Shown here piece after piece: positions 7,528 to 16,685 of a stretch of DNA of 64,000 bases (position 1 is its first letter; each line of letters opens with the position of its first letter). Position numbers and translations under genes: made by a program. The stretch is from RPRC01 sp034933285 (GTDB taxonomy: Bacteria > Desulfobacterota > Desulfuromonadia > Geobacterales > Geobacteraceae): positions 19,377 to 83,376 of the forward strand of contig JAYFNT010000027.1 in assembly GCA_034933285.1 (NCBI GenBank), given 5' to 3'. Below the pieces are notes generated by a model. That model did no database searches and was not told the origin of the DNA. It saw only the letters and a program-made list of their open reading frames with translations.

Positions 7528-8855
7528 ATATTGCCCGCCCCAAGGGTCACGAAAATGTCTCCCGGTTTCAGAGCCGCAGCCAGGTGATCCACGAGCTCCG
7601 CTCTGTCAGAGATGTAAACCACTTCCTTCTGGCCATGCTTCCTGATGCTTCTTACGAGAGACTCGGCGTTCACGCCTTCGATGGGCTTCTCCCCGGCCGG
7701 ATAAATGTCGGTCACCACAAGCACATCGGCATCATAAAAGGCCTTGACGAATTCGTCAAAAAGTTCCTTCGTCCTCGTGAAGCGGTGGGGTTGAAAAGCC
7801 ACCACCAACCGGCGATTCCAGCCGCTCTTGGCAGCGGCCAGGGTCGCCCTGATTTCGGTGGGGTGATGGCCGTAGTCATCCACCACCATGATCCCGTTGA
7901 TCTCGCCCTTAACCTGAAAACGACGGCCGACCCCTCCAAACAGCCTGAAGCCCTCCTGGATCACCGGGAACGGGATGTCCAGTTCCATCGACACGGCCAG
8001 TGCAGCGAGCGCATTCAGCACATTGTGGGCGCCCGGCATGCTGAAGGTGACATCTCCGAGAACTTCGCCGCGATACAACGCGGTAAAAGTTGTCGAAAAC
8101 CCTGAAAGCCTTACATTGGTTGCCCTGATATCGGCCTGTGCGCTGAGGCCGTAAGTCAGGAAACGCTTCTTTATCCTCGGAATGATGTCAGCCACGTTGC
8201 CGTTGTCGAGGCACAGCACGGCAAGACCGTAAAAGGGCACCTTGTTGATGAACTCCACAAAGGTGTCCTTGATTTCCTCGATCCCGCTGTAGAAGTCCAG
8301 GTGGTCGGCATCGATATTGGTGACCACCGCGATGGTCGGTGACAGCTTGAGGAACGAACCGTCCGATTCGTCTGCCTCTGCAACGAGAAATTGACCCTGG
8401 CCGAGCCGGGCATTGGTGCCGATCGAATTCAGTTTGCCGCCGATCACGATTGTCGGGTCGATGCCGCCATGTCCCAGGAGCGTGGAAACCATGGACGTGG
8501 TGGTGGTCTTGCCATGGGTGCCGGCAATAGCGATGCCGTACTTCATCCGCATCAGTTCGGCCAGCATCTCCGCCCGGGGAATGACCGGCACCAGGCATTC
8601 CCGCGCCTCCATAACCTCGGGGTTGTCGTCCTTCACCGCACTTGAGATAACCACGACATCGGCTCCCGCGATGTTGGAACGTTCATGGCCGTAATATATC
8701 TCCCCACCCAGCTCCGCGAGGCGATCGGTAATCTCGGATCTGCGCAGATCCGACCCTGAAACCTTGTAGCCAAGATTAAGCAGCACCTCGGCTATGCCGC
8801 TCATGCCGATGCCGCCGATGCCTACAAAATGAATTCTCTCGATTTTCCCGTACAT
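7479..8855 (-). CDS. murC: UDP-N-acetylmuramate--L-alanine ligase
   Basis: Mur ligase adding L-Ala to UDP-MurNAc. 458 residues, usual length. The N-terminal Rossmann motif IHFVGIGGIGMSGIAEVL starts near residue 8. The ATP-binding P-loop AGTHGKTTTT is at residues 111-120, followed by NIDADHLDFY and the C-terminal DDYGHHPTEIRATLAA motif typical of MurC. It is separated from upstream murG by 156 bases that contain an inverted repeat, the largest gap inside the cluster. Confidence 0.97.
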   Translation of the reverse strand: MYGKIERIHFVGIGGIGMSGIAEVLLNLGYKVSGSDLRRSEITDRLAELGGEIYYGHERSNIAGADVVVISSAVKDDNPEVMEARECLVPVIPRAEMLAELMRMKYGIAIAGTHGKTTTTSMVSTLLGHGGIDPTIVIGGKLNSIGTNARLGQGQFLVAEADESDGSFLKLSPTIAVVTNIDADHLDFYSGIEEIKDTFVEFINKVPFYGLAVLCLDNGNVADIIPRIKKRFLTYGLSAQADIRATNVRLSGFSTTFTALYRGEVLGDVTFSMPGAHNVLNALAALAVSMELDIPFPVIQEGFRLFGGVGRRFQVKGEINGIMVVDDYGHHPTEIRATLAAAKSGWNRRLVVAFQPHRFTRTKELFDEFVKAFYDADVLVVTDIYPAGEKPIEGVNAESLVRSIRKHGQKEVVYISDRAELVDHLAAALKPGDIFVTLGAGNIWQTGEALLGKLGKDL

Positions 8856-8870
8856 GTTACCTCTTTATTG

Positions 8871-9013
8871 AGCGTATAGCGATTAGCGTAAAGTGGTTAG
8901 TAATTGTCACAAACCCGTCCACGGCTTTTTTCACTTGTCATGCGTTTTCTTTTCAAAATCAGATATGCTGATCTATCAACAGCTCTTTCACTACCCGCTG
9001 ATCGCTATACGCT
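8871..9013. repeat. 13-bp inverted repeat flanking a short insertion between murG and murC
   Basis: AGCGTATAGCGAT at 8871-8883 and its exact complement ATCGCTATACGCT at 9001-9013 bracket about 117 bases with no gene. The right arm includes the murG stop codon. The shape suggests a small palindromic or MITE-like element inserted in the operon. Confidence 0.55.
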
Positions 9014-10094
9014 ACATGCTTTCCAGCATGGCATCCACAATTTCCCTTGCAGCCTCCGGACGGCCGAGTGCAGCAGCGTTCCTGCCGACATTGGCCAGCC
9101 GCTGTCGGTCCCGGACAAGATCGGCGATCATCTTCGCCAGGGCCTCGCCGGAAAGATCACGGTCCAGTATCATGAAACCGGCGCCTCTTTCCAGGAGGGC
9201 TTCGGCGTTTTTCCGCTGGTGATCGTCCACGGCATAGGGATAGGGAATGAAGATGCATGCCTTTCCGCTCACCGTAACTTCAGCTATGGTCGTGGCCCCA
9301 GCCCTGCAGACAACCAGGTCTGCCCGCCCATAGGCGCCTGCCATGTCATCTATGAACGGAGCCACCTCCGCCCGCATCCCTGCCCTGCCGTATGCTTCCC
9401 GAACCTGAGCCAGATCGTTTTCCCCGGTCTGATGCATTACAACCAAACTTTCCGCAAGTCCGGCCAGGTGGGGAAGCGCCTCGATCATGGCCATGTTGAT
9501 CCGGTGGGCGCCGGCGCTGCCGCCGAAAACCAGCAGGTTGAATGTTCCTGGATCTACACCTCCGGCCATGCCCTGCCGGGCGCCCTCGACAATCTGTTTC
9601 CTGGGCGGATTGCCGGTAAGCAAGCACTTTTCACCGGGCAGATACTTCTTCGACTCCTCGATCGAGATGAAAACCCGTGTTGCCAGACTGGCAAGCAGCC
9701 GGTTGGTAAGACCGGGGTGGGCGTTCTGTTCGTGAATGAAACAACGGCGTCCCTGCATTCTGGCAGCCAGCACCAGAGGACCGGAAGAGTAACCGCCCAC
9801 GCCAAGAACCAGGTCTGGCCGGAACTCACGGACAATCCTTCTCGACTGGAGATATCCTGAGGACAACAGGCATATTCCCTTGAGCCTGGCGGCGAATCCC
9901 ACTCTCCGCATGCCCGTTGCAGCAATGCGCTCCAGACGGTAACCGAGCCTTGGCAGAACCCTGGCCTCGATACCCCGTTCGGTGCCGACAAAAAGCACCT
10001 CGTTGCCCGGATCCCTGGAGAGGAACTCCTCGGCCACGGCAATCCCCGGGAAGAGGTGGCCGCCCGTGCCGCCGCCGGCGATTATCAGCCTCAC
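9012..10094 (-). CDS. murG: UDP-GlcNAc:lipid I N-acetylglucosaminyltransferase
   Basis: GT28 glycosyltransferase making lipid II at the inner face of the membrane. 360 residues. The N-terminal glycine-rich motif GGGTGGHLFPGIAVAEE is characteristic, followed by GVGGYSSGPLVLAA, HEQNAHPGLTNR, FGGSAGAHRIN and the C-terminal donor-binding ADLVVCRAGATTIAE. Its start overlaps the ftsW stop by 4 bases. Its stop codon lies within the right arm of an inverted repeat, so the last few codons may have been altered by the element. Confidence 0.97.
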   Translation of the reverse strand: MRLIIAGGGTGGHLFPGIAVAEEFLSRDPGNEVLFVGTERGIEARVLPRLGYRLERIAATGMRRVGFAARLKGICLLSSGYLQSRRIVREFRPDLVLGVGGYSSGPLVLAARMQGRRCFIHEQNAHPGLTNRLLASLATRVFISIEESKKYLPGEKCLLTGNPPRKQIVEGARQGMAGGVDPGTFNLLVFGGSAGAHRINMAMIEALPHLAGLAESLVVMHQTGENDLAQVREAYGRAGMRAEVAPFIDDMAGAYGRADLVVCRAGATTIAEVTVSGKACIFIPYPYAVDDHQRKNAEALLERGAGFMILDRDLSGEALAKMIADLVRDRQRLANVGRNAAALGRPEAAREIVDAMLESM

Positions 10095-11194
10095 TGCGTC
10101 ACCCTCACGCGGGAGGAAATGTTCAGCAGTATACCCACCGCGAACAAGGATATTATGAGAGAACTTCCGCCATAGCTTATGAATGGCAGCGCCAGGCCCT
10201 TGGTCGGGAAAATGCCGGTGACGACAGCGATATTGACGAAGGCCTCAAGGCCGATCAGAGACGATATGCCGAACGCCAGGGAACGGCCGAAGTTGTCTTC
10301 CGCATAAAGAGCGACCCGTATTCCCCTCATCACCAGCAGAAAGAACATGGACGATATGACCATGAATCCGACGAAACCCAGCTCCTCTCCGACCACCGAA
10401 AATATGAAGTCCGTATGCGCTTCCGGAAGATAGAACAGTTTCTGCTTGCCTTCGCCCAGGCCCTGGCCGAACAGGCCACCAGTTCCCACGGCTATCCAGG
10501 ATTGTATGATCTGGAACCCCGTGTTGGTGGGGTCCTCCCAGGGATTGAGAAACGCCATGATCCTGCGCCTGCGATAATCCACGTGCATTATAGCGTAGTA
10601 GAGAAAAGGCAGTGCCAGGAGCACCATGGACAATATGTATGACAACCTTGTTCCGGCAGCGAAGAGCATGATCATTGCAACAACGCCCAGCGTCAGCGAA
10701 GACCCCAGATCCGGCTGCTTGAGGAGCAGGAGCAGCATGACAGCCAGGACCACCATGTAGGGAAGGAAGCCGGTGGAGAAAAACCTCACCTTGTCCTGCT
10801 TCTTGTCAAGCGAATATGCCATGTACATGATAAAGGCGATCTTGGCCAGTTCCGACGGCTGGAATGAAAAGCCGGGAAGCCGGATCCAGCGGGACGAGCC
10901 CCCGGCGCTGCCGCCAAGTCCGGGGATGAGCACGATACCGAGCAGTATGAGGCATCCGATCAGGACAGGCACTGCCACCTTCTTCCAGACATGGTAGTCC
11001 ACCCTCATGGTCCAGATCATGGCGCCCACCCCCAGCAGAGTGTAGATGCCCTGGCGTTTGAGGAAATAGAAGCCGTCGTGGAACTTTTTCGCCGCCATGA
11101 TGGAAGACGCGGAATAGACCATGACCACCCCGAAGCAGGTCAACGTGATGACCATGAGCATTATGATCAGATCATATCCCTCGGCCCTGTTCAT
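10091..11194 (-). CDS. ftsW: Septal peptidoglycan polymerase FtsW (SEDS family)
   Basis: Polytopic membrane glycosyltransferase working with FtsI. 367 residues with about ten hydrophobic segments. SEDS motifs are visible: SRWIRLPGFSFQPSELAKIAFIMYMA, LKQPDLGSSLTLG, GLGEGKQKLFYLPEAHTDFIFSVVGEELGF and PTKGLALPFISYGGSSL. The gene directly abuts murD (the next base after its ATG belongs to the murD stop), implying translational coupling. Confidence 0.96.
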   Translation of the reverse strand: MNRAEGYDLIIMLMVITLTCFGVVMVYSASSIMAAKKFHDGFYFLKRQGIYTLLGVGAMIWTMRVDYHVWKKVAVPVLIGCLILLGIVLIPGLGGSAGGSSRWIRLPGFSFQPSELAKIAFIMYMAYSLDKKQDKVRFFSTGFLPYMVVLAVMLLLLLKQPDLGSSLTLGVVAMIMLFAAGTRLSYILSMVLLALPFLYYAIMHVDYRRRRIMAFLNPWEDPTNTGFQIIQSWIAVGTGGLFGQGLGEGKQKLFYLPEAHTDFIFSVVGEELGFVGFMVISSMFFLLVMRGIRVALYAEDNFGRSLAFGISSLIGLEAFVNIAVVTGIFPTKGLALPFISYGGSSLIISLFAVGILLNISSRVRVTQ

Positions 11195-12553
11195 CTATCT
11201 GTCCCTTCCCTCGAGCGCACGCACGGCTGCGGCAAAGCAATCGCCGCGCTCCTCGTAGTTCTTGAACATGTCATAGCTGGAGCACGCGGGAGAGAAAAGC
11301 ACCACGTCTCCCGGCCGCGCCATGCGGTGAGCTTCCCGGACAGCCTCTTCGAGACTGCCGACCGTCACCGTTTCCGTGAGGCGCCCAAGGGCAGACCGGA
11401 TCCTATCCTTGGCCTCACCCAGCAGGATCATTGCCCGCACTCTTTCCCGGACCAGGTCGGCAAGCGGAGTATATTCACCACCCTTGTCCTTTCCCCCTGC
11501 TATCAGGATTATGTTTCCGGGAAAGCTTTCCAGAGATTTCACCACGCTGCCGACATTTGTTCCCTTGCTGTCGTTGTAATATTGCACGCCATTGACGGTG
11601 GAGACAAGTTCCATGCGATGGTGAAGCCCGGTGAAATTTTCGACTACGGCTCGGGCAGTGGCTGCATCACAACCCATCAGAAGCGCGGCCGCCAGAGCTG
11701 CCATGCAGTTGTCCAGATTGTGGACCCCACGCAGCTTGAATGCCTGTGTCGCAAAGCGTTCCACCCTGCCGTCCATCGAAAACGTGATGACATTGTCCCG
11801 GTAAAAAATGCCCTCTCCCAAAACGGAGAGTCTGCTCATCGGCACTATGCGTGCTGCAGTGCGCCTGGAGCAATCAGCCACCAGTGGGTCGTCGATGTTG
11901 AGAATCGCAAAATCCTCACTTGTCTGGTTGGCGAAAATACGCATCTTGGCGTCGATATACTCCTGAAAGCTCGAGTACCGGTCAAGGTGGTCTTCGGTCA
12001 GATTCAGCAGCACCGCTACCTTCGGGTGAAAATTCACGATGCCTTCCAACTGGAACGAGCTTATCTCGGCCACCACCCTCTGTACGCGCTCTCCCGAGAT
12101 GACGAGGTCGATGAGGGGTTTACCGATGTTGCCTCCGACAAAGGTGCTGAACCCGCACCCCTTGAAAATCTCTCCGGCAAGAGTAGTTGTCGTGGTCTTG
12201 CCGTTGGTGCCGGTGATGGCGGCAATAGGGGCATCAATAAAGGAAGCAGCCAGCTCTATTTCGCTGATGATCGGAATACCGCAGCTACCGGCCAGCTTGA
12301 GCGGAACGATATCCATGGGCACGCCGGGGCTCACGACTATCAGGTCTGCCGACCGGAAGGTTTCCTCGCCGTGTCGCCCGAACTCGAATTCAATGGCAAG
12401 TCCCTGCAGTGTATCCACGAACTTTGCCAACGTTTCACGGCCCCTCGAATCCGAAACTGTCACCTTCGCACCGCTTGAGCACAGGAAACGCGCTACCGAC
12501 GCTCCTGTCCGGGCCAGCCCGACCACAACTATATTCTTGTTTTTCAACTCCAT
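11195..12553 (-). CDS. murD: UDP-N-acetylmuramoyl-L-alanine--D-glutamate ligase
   Basis: Mur ligase adding D-Glu. 452 residues. The N-terminal motif VVGLARTGASVARFL binds the substrate nucleotide. The P-loop is AAITGTNGKTTTTTLAGEI near residue 112, then NLTEDHLDRYSSF. The C-terminal domain shows YNDSKGTNVGSVVKSLESF and VVLFSPACSSYDMFKNYEERG, both typical of MurD. It lies between mraY and ftsW. Confidence 0.97.
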   Translation of the reverse strand: MELKNKNIVVVGLARTGASVARFLCSSGAKVTVSDSRGRETLAKFVDTLQGLAIEFEFGRHGEETFRSADLIVVSPGVPMDIVPLKLAGSCGIPIISEIELAASFIDAPIAAITGTNGKTTTTTLAGEIFKGCGFSTFVGGNIGKPLIDLVISGERVQRVVAEISSFQLEGIVNFHPKVAVLLNLTEDHLDRYSSFQEYIDAKMRIFANQTSEDFAILNIDDPLVADCSRRTAARIVPMSRLSVLGEGIFYRDNVITFSMDGRVERFATQAFKLRGVHNLDNCMAALAAALLMGCDAATARAVVENFTGLHHRMELVSTVNGVQYYNDSKGTNVGSVVKSLESFPGNIILIAGGKDKGGEYTPLADLVRERVRAMILLGEAKDRIRSALGRLTETVTVGSLEEAVREAHRMARPGDVVLFSPACSSYDMFKNYEERGDCFAAAVRALEGRDR

Positions 12554-12613
12554 GTGTCACCTTTACTTCAATTTGTTACCTGCGACCGAACTAGTTGTGA
12601 TGCCGTACCTGTG

Positions 12614-13690
12614 TCACCTTATCTTCAGGGTCGAAATGGCAAACAGCGCCAGAATGATCGTTATTATCCAGAAACGGACGATAATCTTCGGCTCGGCAAC
12701 TCCCTTGAGCTCGAAATGATGGTGTATGGGCGCCATCCTGAAGATTCTCTTGCCGCGGTACTTGTAAGAACCGACCTGGAAGATCACGGACAGGGCTTCT
12801 ACAACGAAAATGCCGCCAACGATGACCAGCAGGATTTCCTGTTTGGTTATCACCGCAAGCGTGCCCAGCGCACCGCCCAGCGGAAGTGAGCCCACGTCGC
12901 CCATGAACACCTCCGCCGGATAAGCGTTGTACCAGAGAAACCCGAGACCGGCCCCTGCCATTGCACCGCAAAGGATCGCCAGTTCACCTGCGCCGGGAAC
13001 CATGGGAACCTGGAGATATTGGGAAAGCTTCGCATTGCCCGCTATATATGCCAAAAGCATATAGGTACCGGCATTGATTGCCACCGGCCCGATTGCCAGG
13101 CCGTCGAGGCCGTCTGTCAGGTTTACCGCGCTGCTGGCGCCGAATATTACCAGCATGACAAAGGGAATATACACCATTCCGAGGTCAGGACGGAGGTTCT
13201 TGAAGAATGGAATGGTCAATTCTGTAGAAAAACCGGGAGTGTAATAGAGTACGGCGCCGGCCGTAAGCCCCAGAAGCACTTGCCAGAAGGTTTTCTGCCG
13301 CGGTGACAGGCCCTTGGGATTTTTCTCCACTACTTTCTTGTAGTCGTCCAAAAAGCCGATCAGGCCGTAACCGACGATAATTGCGAGCGTGATCCAGATA
13401 TACCGGTTCGTCAGATCAGCCCACAAGAGCGTTGGGATGACTGTAGCTGCGAGAATCAGCACTCCGCCCATGGTAGGCGTGCCCTGTTTCTTCAAATGGG
13501 ATTCGGGGCCGTCGGTCCGTATCACCTGGGTCATCTGGATAGCCTGCAGCCGTCCGATCACCCACGGTCCGAGCAAAAAAGAAACGACCAGGGCGGTAAT
13601 CACGGCGTAGATGGTCCGGAATGTCAAATATTTGAAGACATTGAAAATATGCAACTCGGTTGCTAGAGGGTACAGAAGATGGTAAAGCAT
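12614..13690 (-). CDS. mraY: Phospho-N-acetylmuramoyl-pentapeptide transferase
   Basis: Integral membrane enzyme that transfers phospho-MurNAc-pentapeptide to undecaprenyl phosphate (lipid I). 358 residues with about ten membrane segments. Signatures: KKQGTPTMGGVLIL, the catalytic pair in FLDDYKKV, NLTDGLDGLAIG, GDVGSLPLGGALG and the C-terminal PIHHHFELKG. The ATG overlaps the murF stop by one base (TGATG), indicating coupling. Confidence 0.97.
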   Translation of the reverse strand: MLYHLLYPLATELHIFNVFKYLTFRTIYAVITALVVSFLLGPWVIGRLQAIQMTQVIRTDGPESHLKKQGTPTMGGVLILAATVIPTLLWADLTNRYIWITLAIIVGYGLIGFLDDYKKVVEKNPKGLSPRQKTFWQVLLGLTAGAVLYYTPGFSTELTIPFFKNLRPDLGMVYIPFVMLVIFGASSAVNLTDGLDGLAIGPVAINAGTYMLLAYIAGNAKLSQYLQVPMVPGAGELAILCGAMAGAGLGFLWYNAYPAEVFMGDVGSLPLGGALGTLAVITKQEILLVIVGGIFVVEALSVIFQVGSYKYRGKRIFRMAPIHHHFELKGVAEPKIIVRFWIITIILALFAISTLKIR

Positions 13691-15105
13691 CAGGCATCAG
13701 CCCCTTTCAGTTTTGCGGTCCGCAGCGAATTCCGCAATCCCTCGGCCACGATATCCATACGCATGCCGCGCGATCCCTTCACCAGGATGCAGTCACCTTT
13801 CCTGACGTTGAACAGCAGATCATCCAGAATCTCCTGATGGCTGTTTGCGACAATTATCCCGGATTTCGCAAGGCCACCCGCCGCCGCGCCCTCGGCAACA
13901 ACAGCGGATTTCTCGCCCATCAGATACAGACGCTCCACTTTCACCGCGGCCAGGCGGCCTATTTCCTCGTGGGCGGATGCCGAAGCATCCCCCAGCTCCA
14001 ACATGTCGCCAAGCACTGCAATGGCGCGGCCCGATCCTGCCAGTTGCCCGAGGGTGAGCAGTGCGGCCTTCATGGAAGCGGGATTTGCATTGTAGCTGTC
14101 ATCCACCAGCAGGAGATCCCCAAGTTCTTCCGGGGCAAGCCGCTTTTCGAAAGGAACAAAGGCTTCGAGCCCCTCCCTGATTTCCTGCGGCGAAACCTTG
14201 AGCGCGTATGCGGCAGCAGCCGCAGCCAGGGCATTCAGCGTATTGTGGCGTCCAAAGGCCTTCAATCGGACCTGGACATTTCCCGACGGCAGCGCCAGGA
14301 CGAATGCCTGGCCCTCTCTGCCTTTTTCCTCATAGTTTTCCGCCCTGACATCCGCAGTTCCGAACCCGAAAGAAATACGGACAACGCCCTGGGGCGAAGG
14401 CAGTGCAGCAACAAAGGAATCGTCGGCATTATAAACGGCATGTGAACCGCAAGCCAGTCTCCGGAACAGTTCGCCTTTTGCCGATGCAACGGCTTCGACA
14501 TTACCCATGGACTGGAGGTGCGCGGGCGATACATTGGTGATGACACCCACATCGGGCCTGGCGATTTCGGCCAGCCGATCGATCTCGCCGGGTTCGCTCA
14601 TGCCCATTTCAAGAACAGCCCAGCGGCGATTCCTGTCCAGCTGAAAGAGCATCTGAGGCAAGCCGATGAGATTGTTCAGATTTCCGGACGTCTTCAACCC
14701 ATCGCCGGTCCGGCCCAGGATGGATGCCAGCATTTCCCTGGTAGTGGTTTTGCCGTTGCTCCCGGTTACCGCGGTAACCGGAACGGAAAACCGGGAACGA
14801 TGGAAAGCCGCCAGGTCACCCAGTGCCCGCAAAGTATCCGGAACCGTGATGAAGGTCGCTCCTGCTGTCAATACCGCGTCAACCGGTTGCTTCCGGGCAG
14901 TGATGAAAACCTTGATACCTTTGCCGAGCAGCTCGGGGATGAAGCTGTGAGCGTCAAATCGCTCACCCTTGAGGGGAACAAACAGCTCGCCCGGTTCGAT
15001 AGCGCGGGAATCCGTCGAAACGCCATGAACGGAAGCAGATTCATCACCGCTCAAAGACCCTTTCACGGCATCTGCGATCTCTCGCGCGGTAAACGCGGCT
15101 TTCAT
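13690..15105 (-). CDS. murF: UDP-MurNAc-tripeptide--D-Ala-D-Ala ligase
   Basis: Mur ligase that adds D-Ala-D-Ala. 471 residues from ATG 15105, chosen because it overlaps the murE stop as ATGA and has a GGGGG-type ribosome site. An upstream in-frame codon at 15129 would add eight residues. P-loop VTAVTGSNGKTTTREML; later NVSPAHLQSMGNVEAVASAKGEL, DDSYNANPASMKAAL and AVLGDMLELGDAS are MurF signatures. Confidence 0.96.
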   Translation of the reverse strand: MKAAFTAREIADAVKGSLSGDESASVHGVSTDSRAIEPGELFVPLKGERFDAHSFIPELLGKGIKVFITARKQPVDAVLTAGATFITVPDTLRALGDLAAFHRSRFSVPVTAVTGSNGKTTTREMLASILGRTGDGLKTSGNLNNLIGLPQMLFQLDRNRRWAVLEMGMSEPGEIDRLAEIARPDVGVITNVSPAHLQSMGNVEAVASAKGELFRRLACGSHAVYNADDSFVAALPSPQGVVRISFGFGTADVRAENYEEKGREGQAFVLALPSGNVQVRLKAFGRHNTLNALAAAAAAYALKVSPQEIREGLEAFVPFEKRLAPEELGDLLLVDDSYNANPASMKAALLTLGQLAGSGRAIAVLGDMLELGDASASAHEEIGRLAAVKVERLYLMGEKSAVVAEGAAAGGLAKSGIIVANSHQEILDDLLFNVRKGDCILVKGSRGMRMDIVAEGLRNSLRTAKLKGADA

Positions 15106-16634
15106 GAAACAGCCCCCAATTCCCGGCATGCAGTTTCCGCTTCCTCGCGGTCATCGAAATGAAATTTTTCCTTGCCTATGATCTGGTAATCTTCGTGGCC
15201 CTTGCCGGCAATAAGCAGGATATCTCCCTGCTTTGCCAGGTTTACTCCCAACCTTATAGCTTCCCGTCGTGACGCTACACTGCTAAAGCCTTTTTCGCCG
15301 AAGCCTCCGGCAAGTTCAGTCAATGCATATTCTCTCAGGTTCAGCTGCTCAACGCCGGCTCTAACCTCATTAATGATATCTTTCGGGTCCTCTGTACGGG
15401 GGTTGTCGGAAGTAATGATCGCAAGGTCGCTGTAGCGGCCCGCAATTTCTCCCATGATGGGTCGCTTTCCCCGATCGCGGTCACCGCCACAGCCGAAAAC
15501 AGTGATGATCCTCCCTGATGCAAGTTCCCGGATGGTTTTAAGTACATTTTCCAATGCGTCCCCGGTATGGGCATAGTCCACGAAGATTGTTATGCCCCTG
15601 TCGTTTTCGACCGGCTCCAACCGGCCCTCAACCTTCCCGTGAATTCCGATGCCTGAGCGTATCGTGTCAAGCGGAATTCCCATGGCATGGGCTGCTGCCG
15701 CCGCAGCCAGTATGTTGTAAAGGTTGAAGCGGCCGACAAGCCTGGACGAAAACCCTGTCACCCCTGCTGGGGTGACAAGTGTTCCCGATATCCCGGTGGT
15801 GGAAAAAACTACCTCCCGCGCTGAAACAGCAGACTGCGAAACGATCCCGTATGTCACAACCTGGCAGGCTGAGGCGTCCGCAAACTTTTTGCCCGCCGGA
15901 TCGTCCATGTTCACCACGGCGTACCGTACCGGTTTCACCTGGTCCGGAGCCAGCAACTGGGAAAAGAAACGCTGCTTGCTGGCAAGGTAGGATTCCATGT
16001 CGTGATGGTAGTCCAGATGATCGCGGGTGAGATTCGTGAAAATGCCGACATCGAACCTGCAACCGTCCACCCTGCGCTGTTCCAGGGAATGGGAGGACAC
16101 CTCCATGACAACCGCCCGTGCTCCCTGGTCCACCAGTTGGCGCAGGATTTTCTGCAGATCCACCGACTCCGGAGTCGTATGGGGAGCGGGAATCGTCGTC
16201 TCGCCAAAGCGGTAATTGATGGTTCCCAACACTGCCGCAGGAAAGCCAGCTTGTTCAAGAATGGATTCGATAAGGTATGTAGTGGTGGTCTTGCCGTTGG
16301 TGCCGGTAATTCCGATCATCGGCACACCTGAGGTGGGATGTCCGTAGAAAGCCGCGGCCATCAACGACATAGCCAGGCGCGTATCATGTACTTTCACATA
16401 TGGAATATCTGACTCGATGCCGATATCGTCTTCGATGACCAGGCCGGCTGCGCCCGCCTCTATGGCGCGGGCTATGAAAGAATGACCGTCAACAGCGGCT
16501 CCCCGCAATGCGAAGAACAACGATCCCGGACGTACGGAACGGGAATCATAGCAGAGTTCCCGGATTTCCGGGTCTGTCCCACCGCTCGCCAGCACCGGCA
16601 CGGGGATCGATTTAACGAGTTCGGATAACAACAT
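15102..16634 (-). CDS. murE: UDP-MurNAc-L-Ala-D-Glu--meso-DAP ligase
   Basis: Mur ligase adding the third stem residue. About 510 residues from ATG 16634; a GTG at 16649 is an alternative. The P-loop IGITGTNGKTTTTYLIE is near residue 108. The motif SDNPRTEDP contains DNPR, which in characterised MurE enzymes marks meso-diaminopimelate specificity, so the wall is predicted to be Gram-negative-type DAP. The C-terminus has LLIAGKGHEDYQIIG. It follows ftsI after a 51-base gap and overlaps murF by 4 bases. Confidence 0.96.
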   Translation of the reverse strand: MLLSELVKSIPVPVLASGGTDPEIRELCYDSRSVRPGSLFFALRGAAVDGHSFIARAIEAGAAGLVIEDDIGIESDIPYVKVHDTRLAMSLMAAAFYGHPTSGVPMIGITGTNGKTTTTYLIESILEQAGFPAAVLGTINYRFGETTIPAPHTTPESVDLQKILRQLVDQGARAVVMEVSSHSLEQRRVDGCRFDVGIFTNLTRDHLDYHHDMESYLASKQRFFSQLLAPDQVKPVRYAVVNMDDPAGKKFADASACQVVTYGIVSQSAVSAREVVFSTTGISGTLVTPAGVTGFSSRLVGRFNLYNILAAAAAAHAMGIPLDTIRSGIGIHGKVEGRLEPVENDRGITIFVDYAHTGDALENVLKTIRELASGRIITVFGCGGDRDRGKRPIMGEIAGRYSDLAIITSDNPRTEDPKDIINEVRAGVEQLNLREYALTELAGGFGEKGFSSVASRREAIRLGVNLAKQGDILLIAGKGHEDYQIIGKEKFHFDDREEAETACRELGAVS

Positions 16635-16685
16635 GATTTCACTCACCACTCAAAAAAAACGGTTGATTCAAAACTTCTCGATGGC

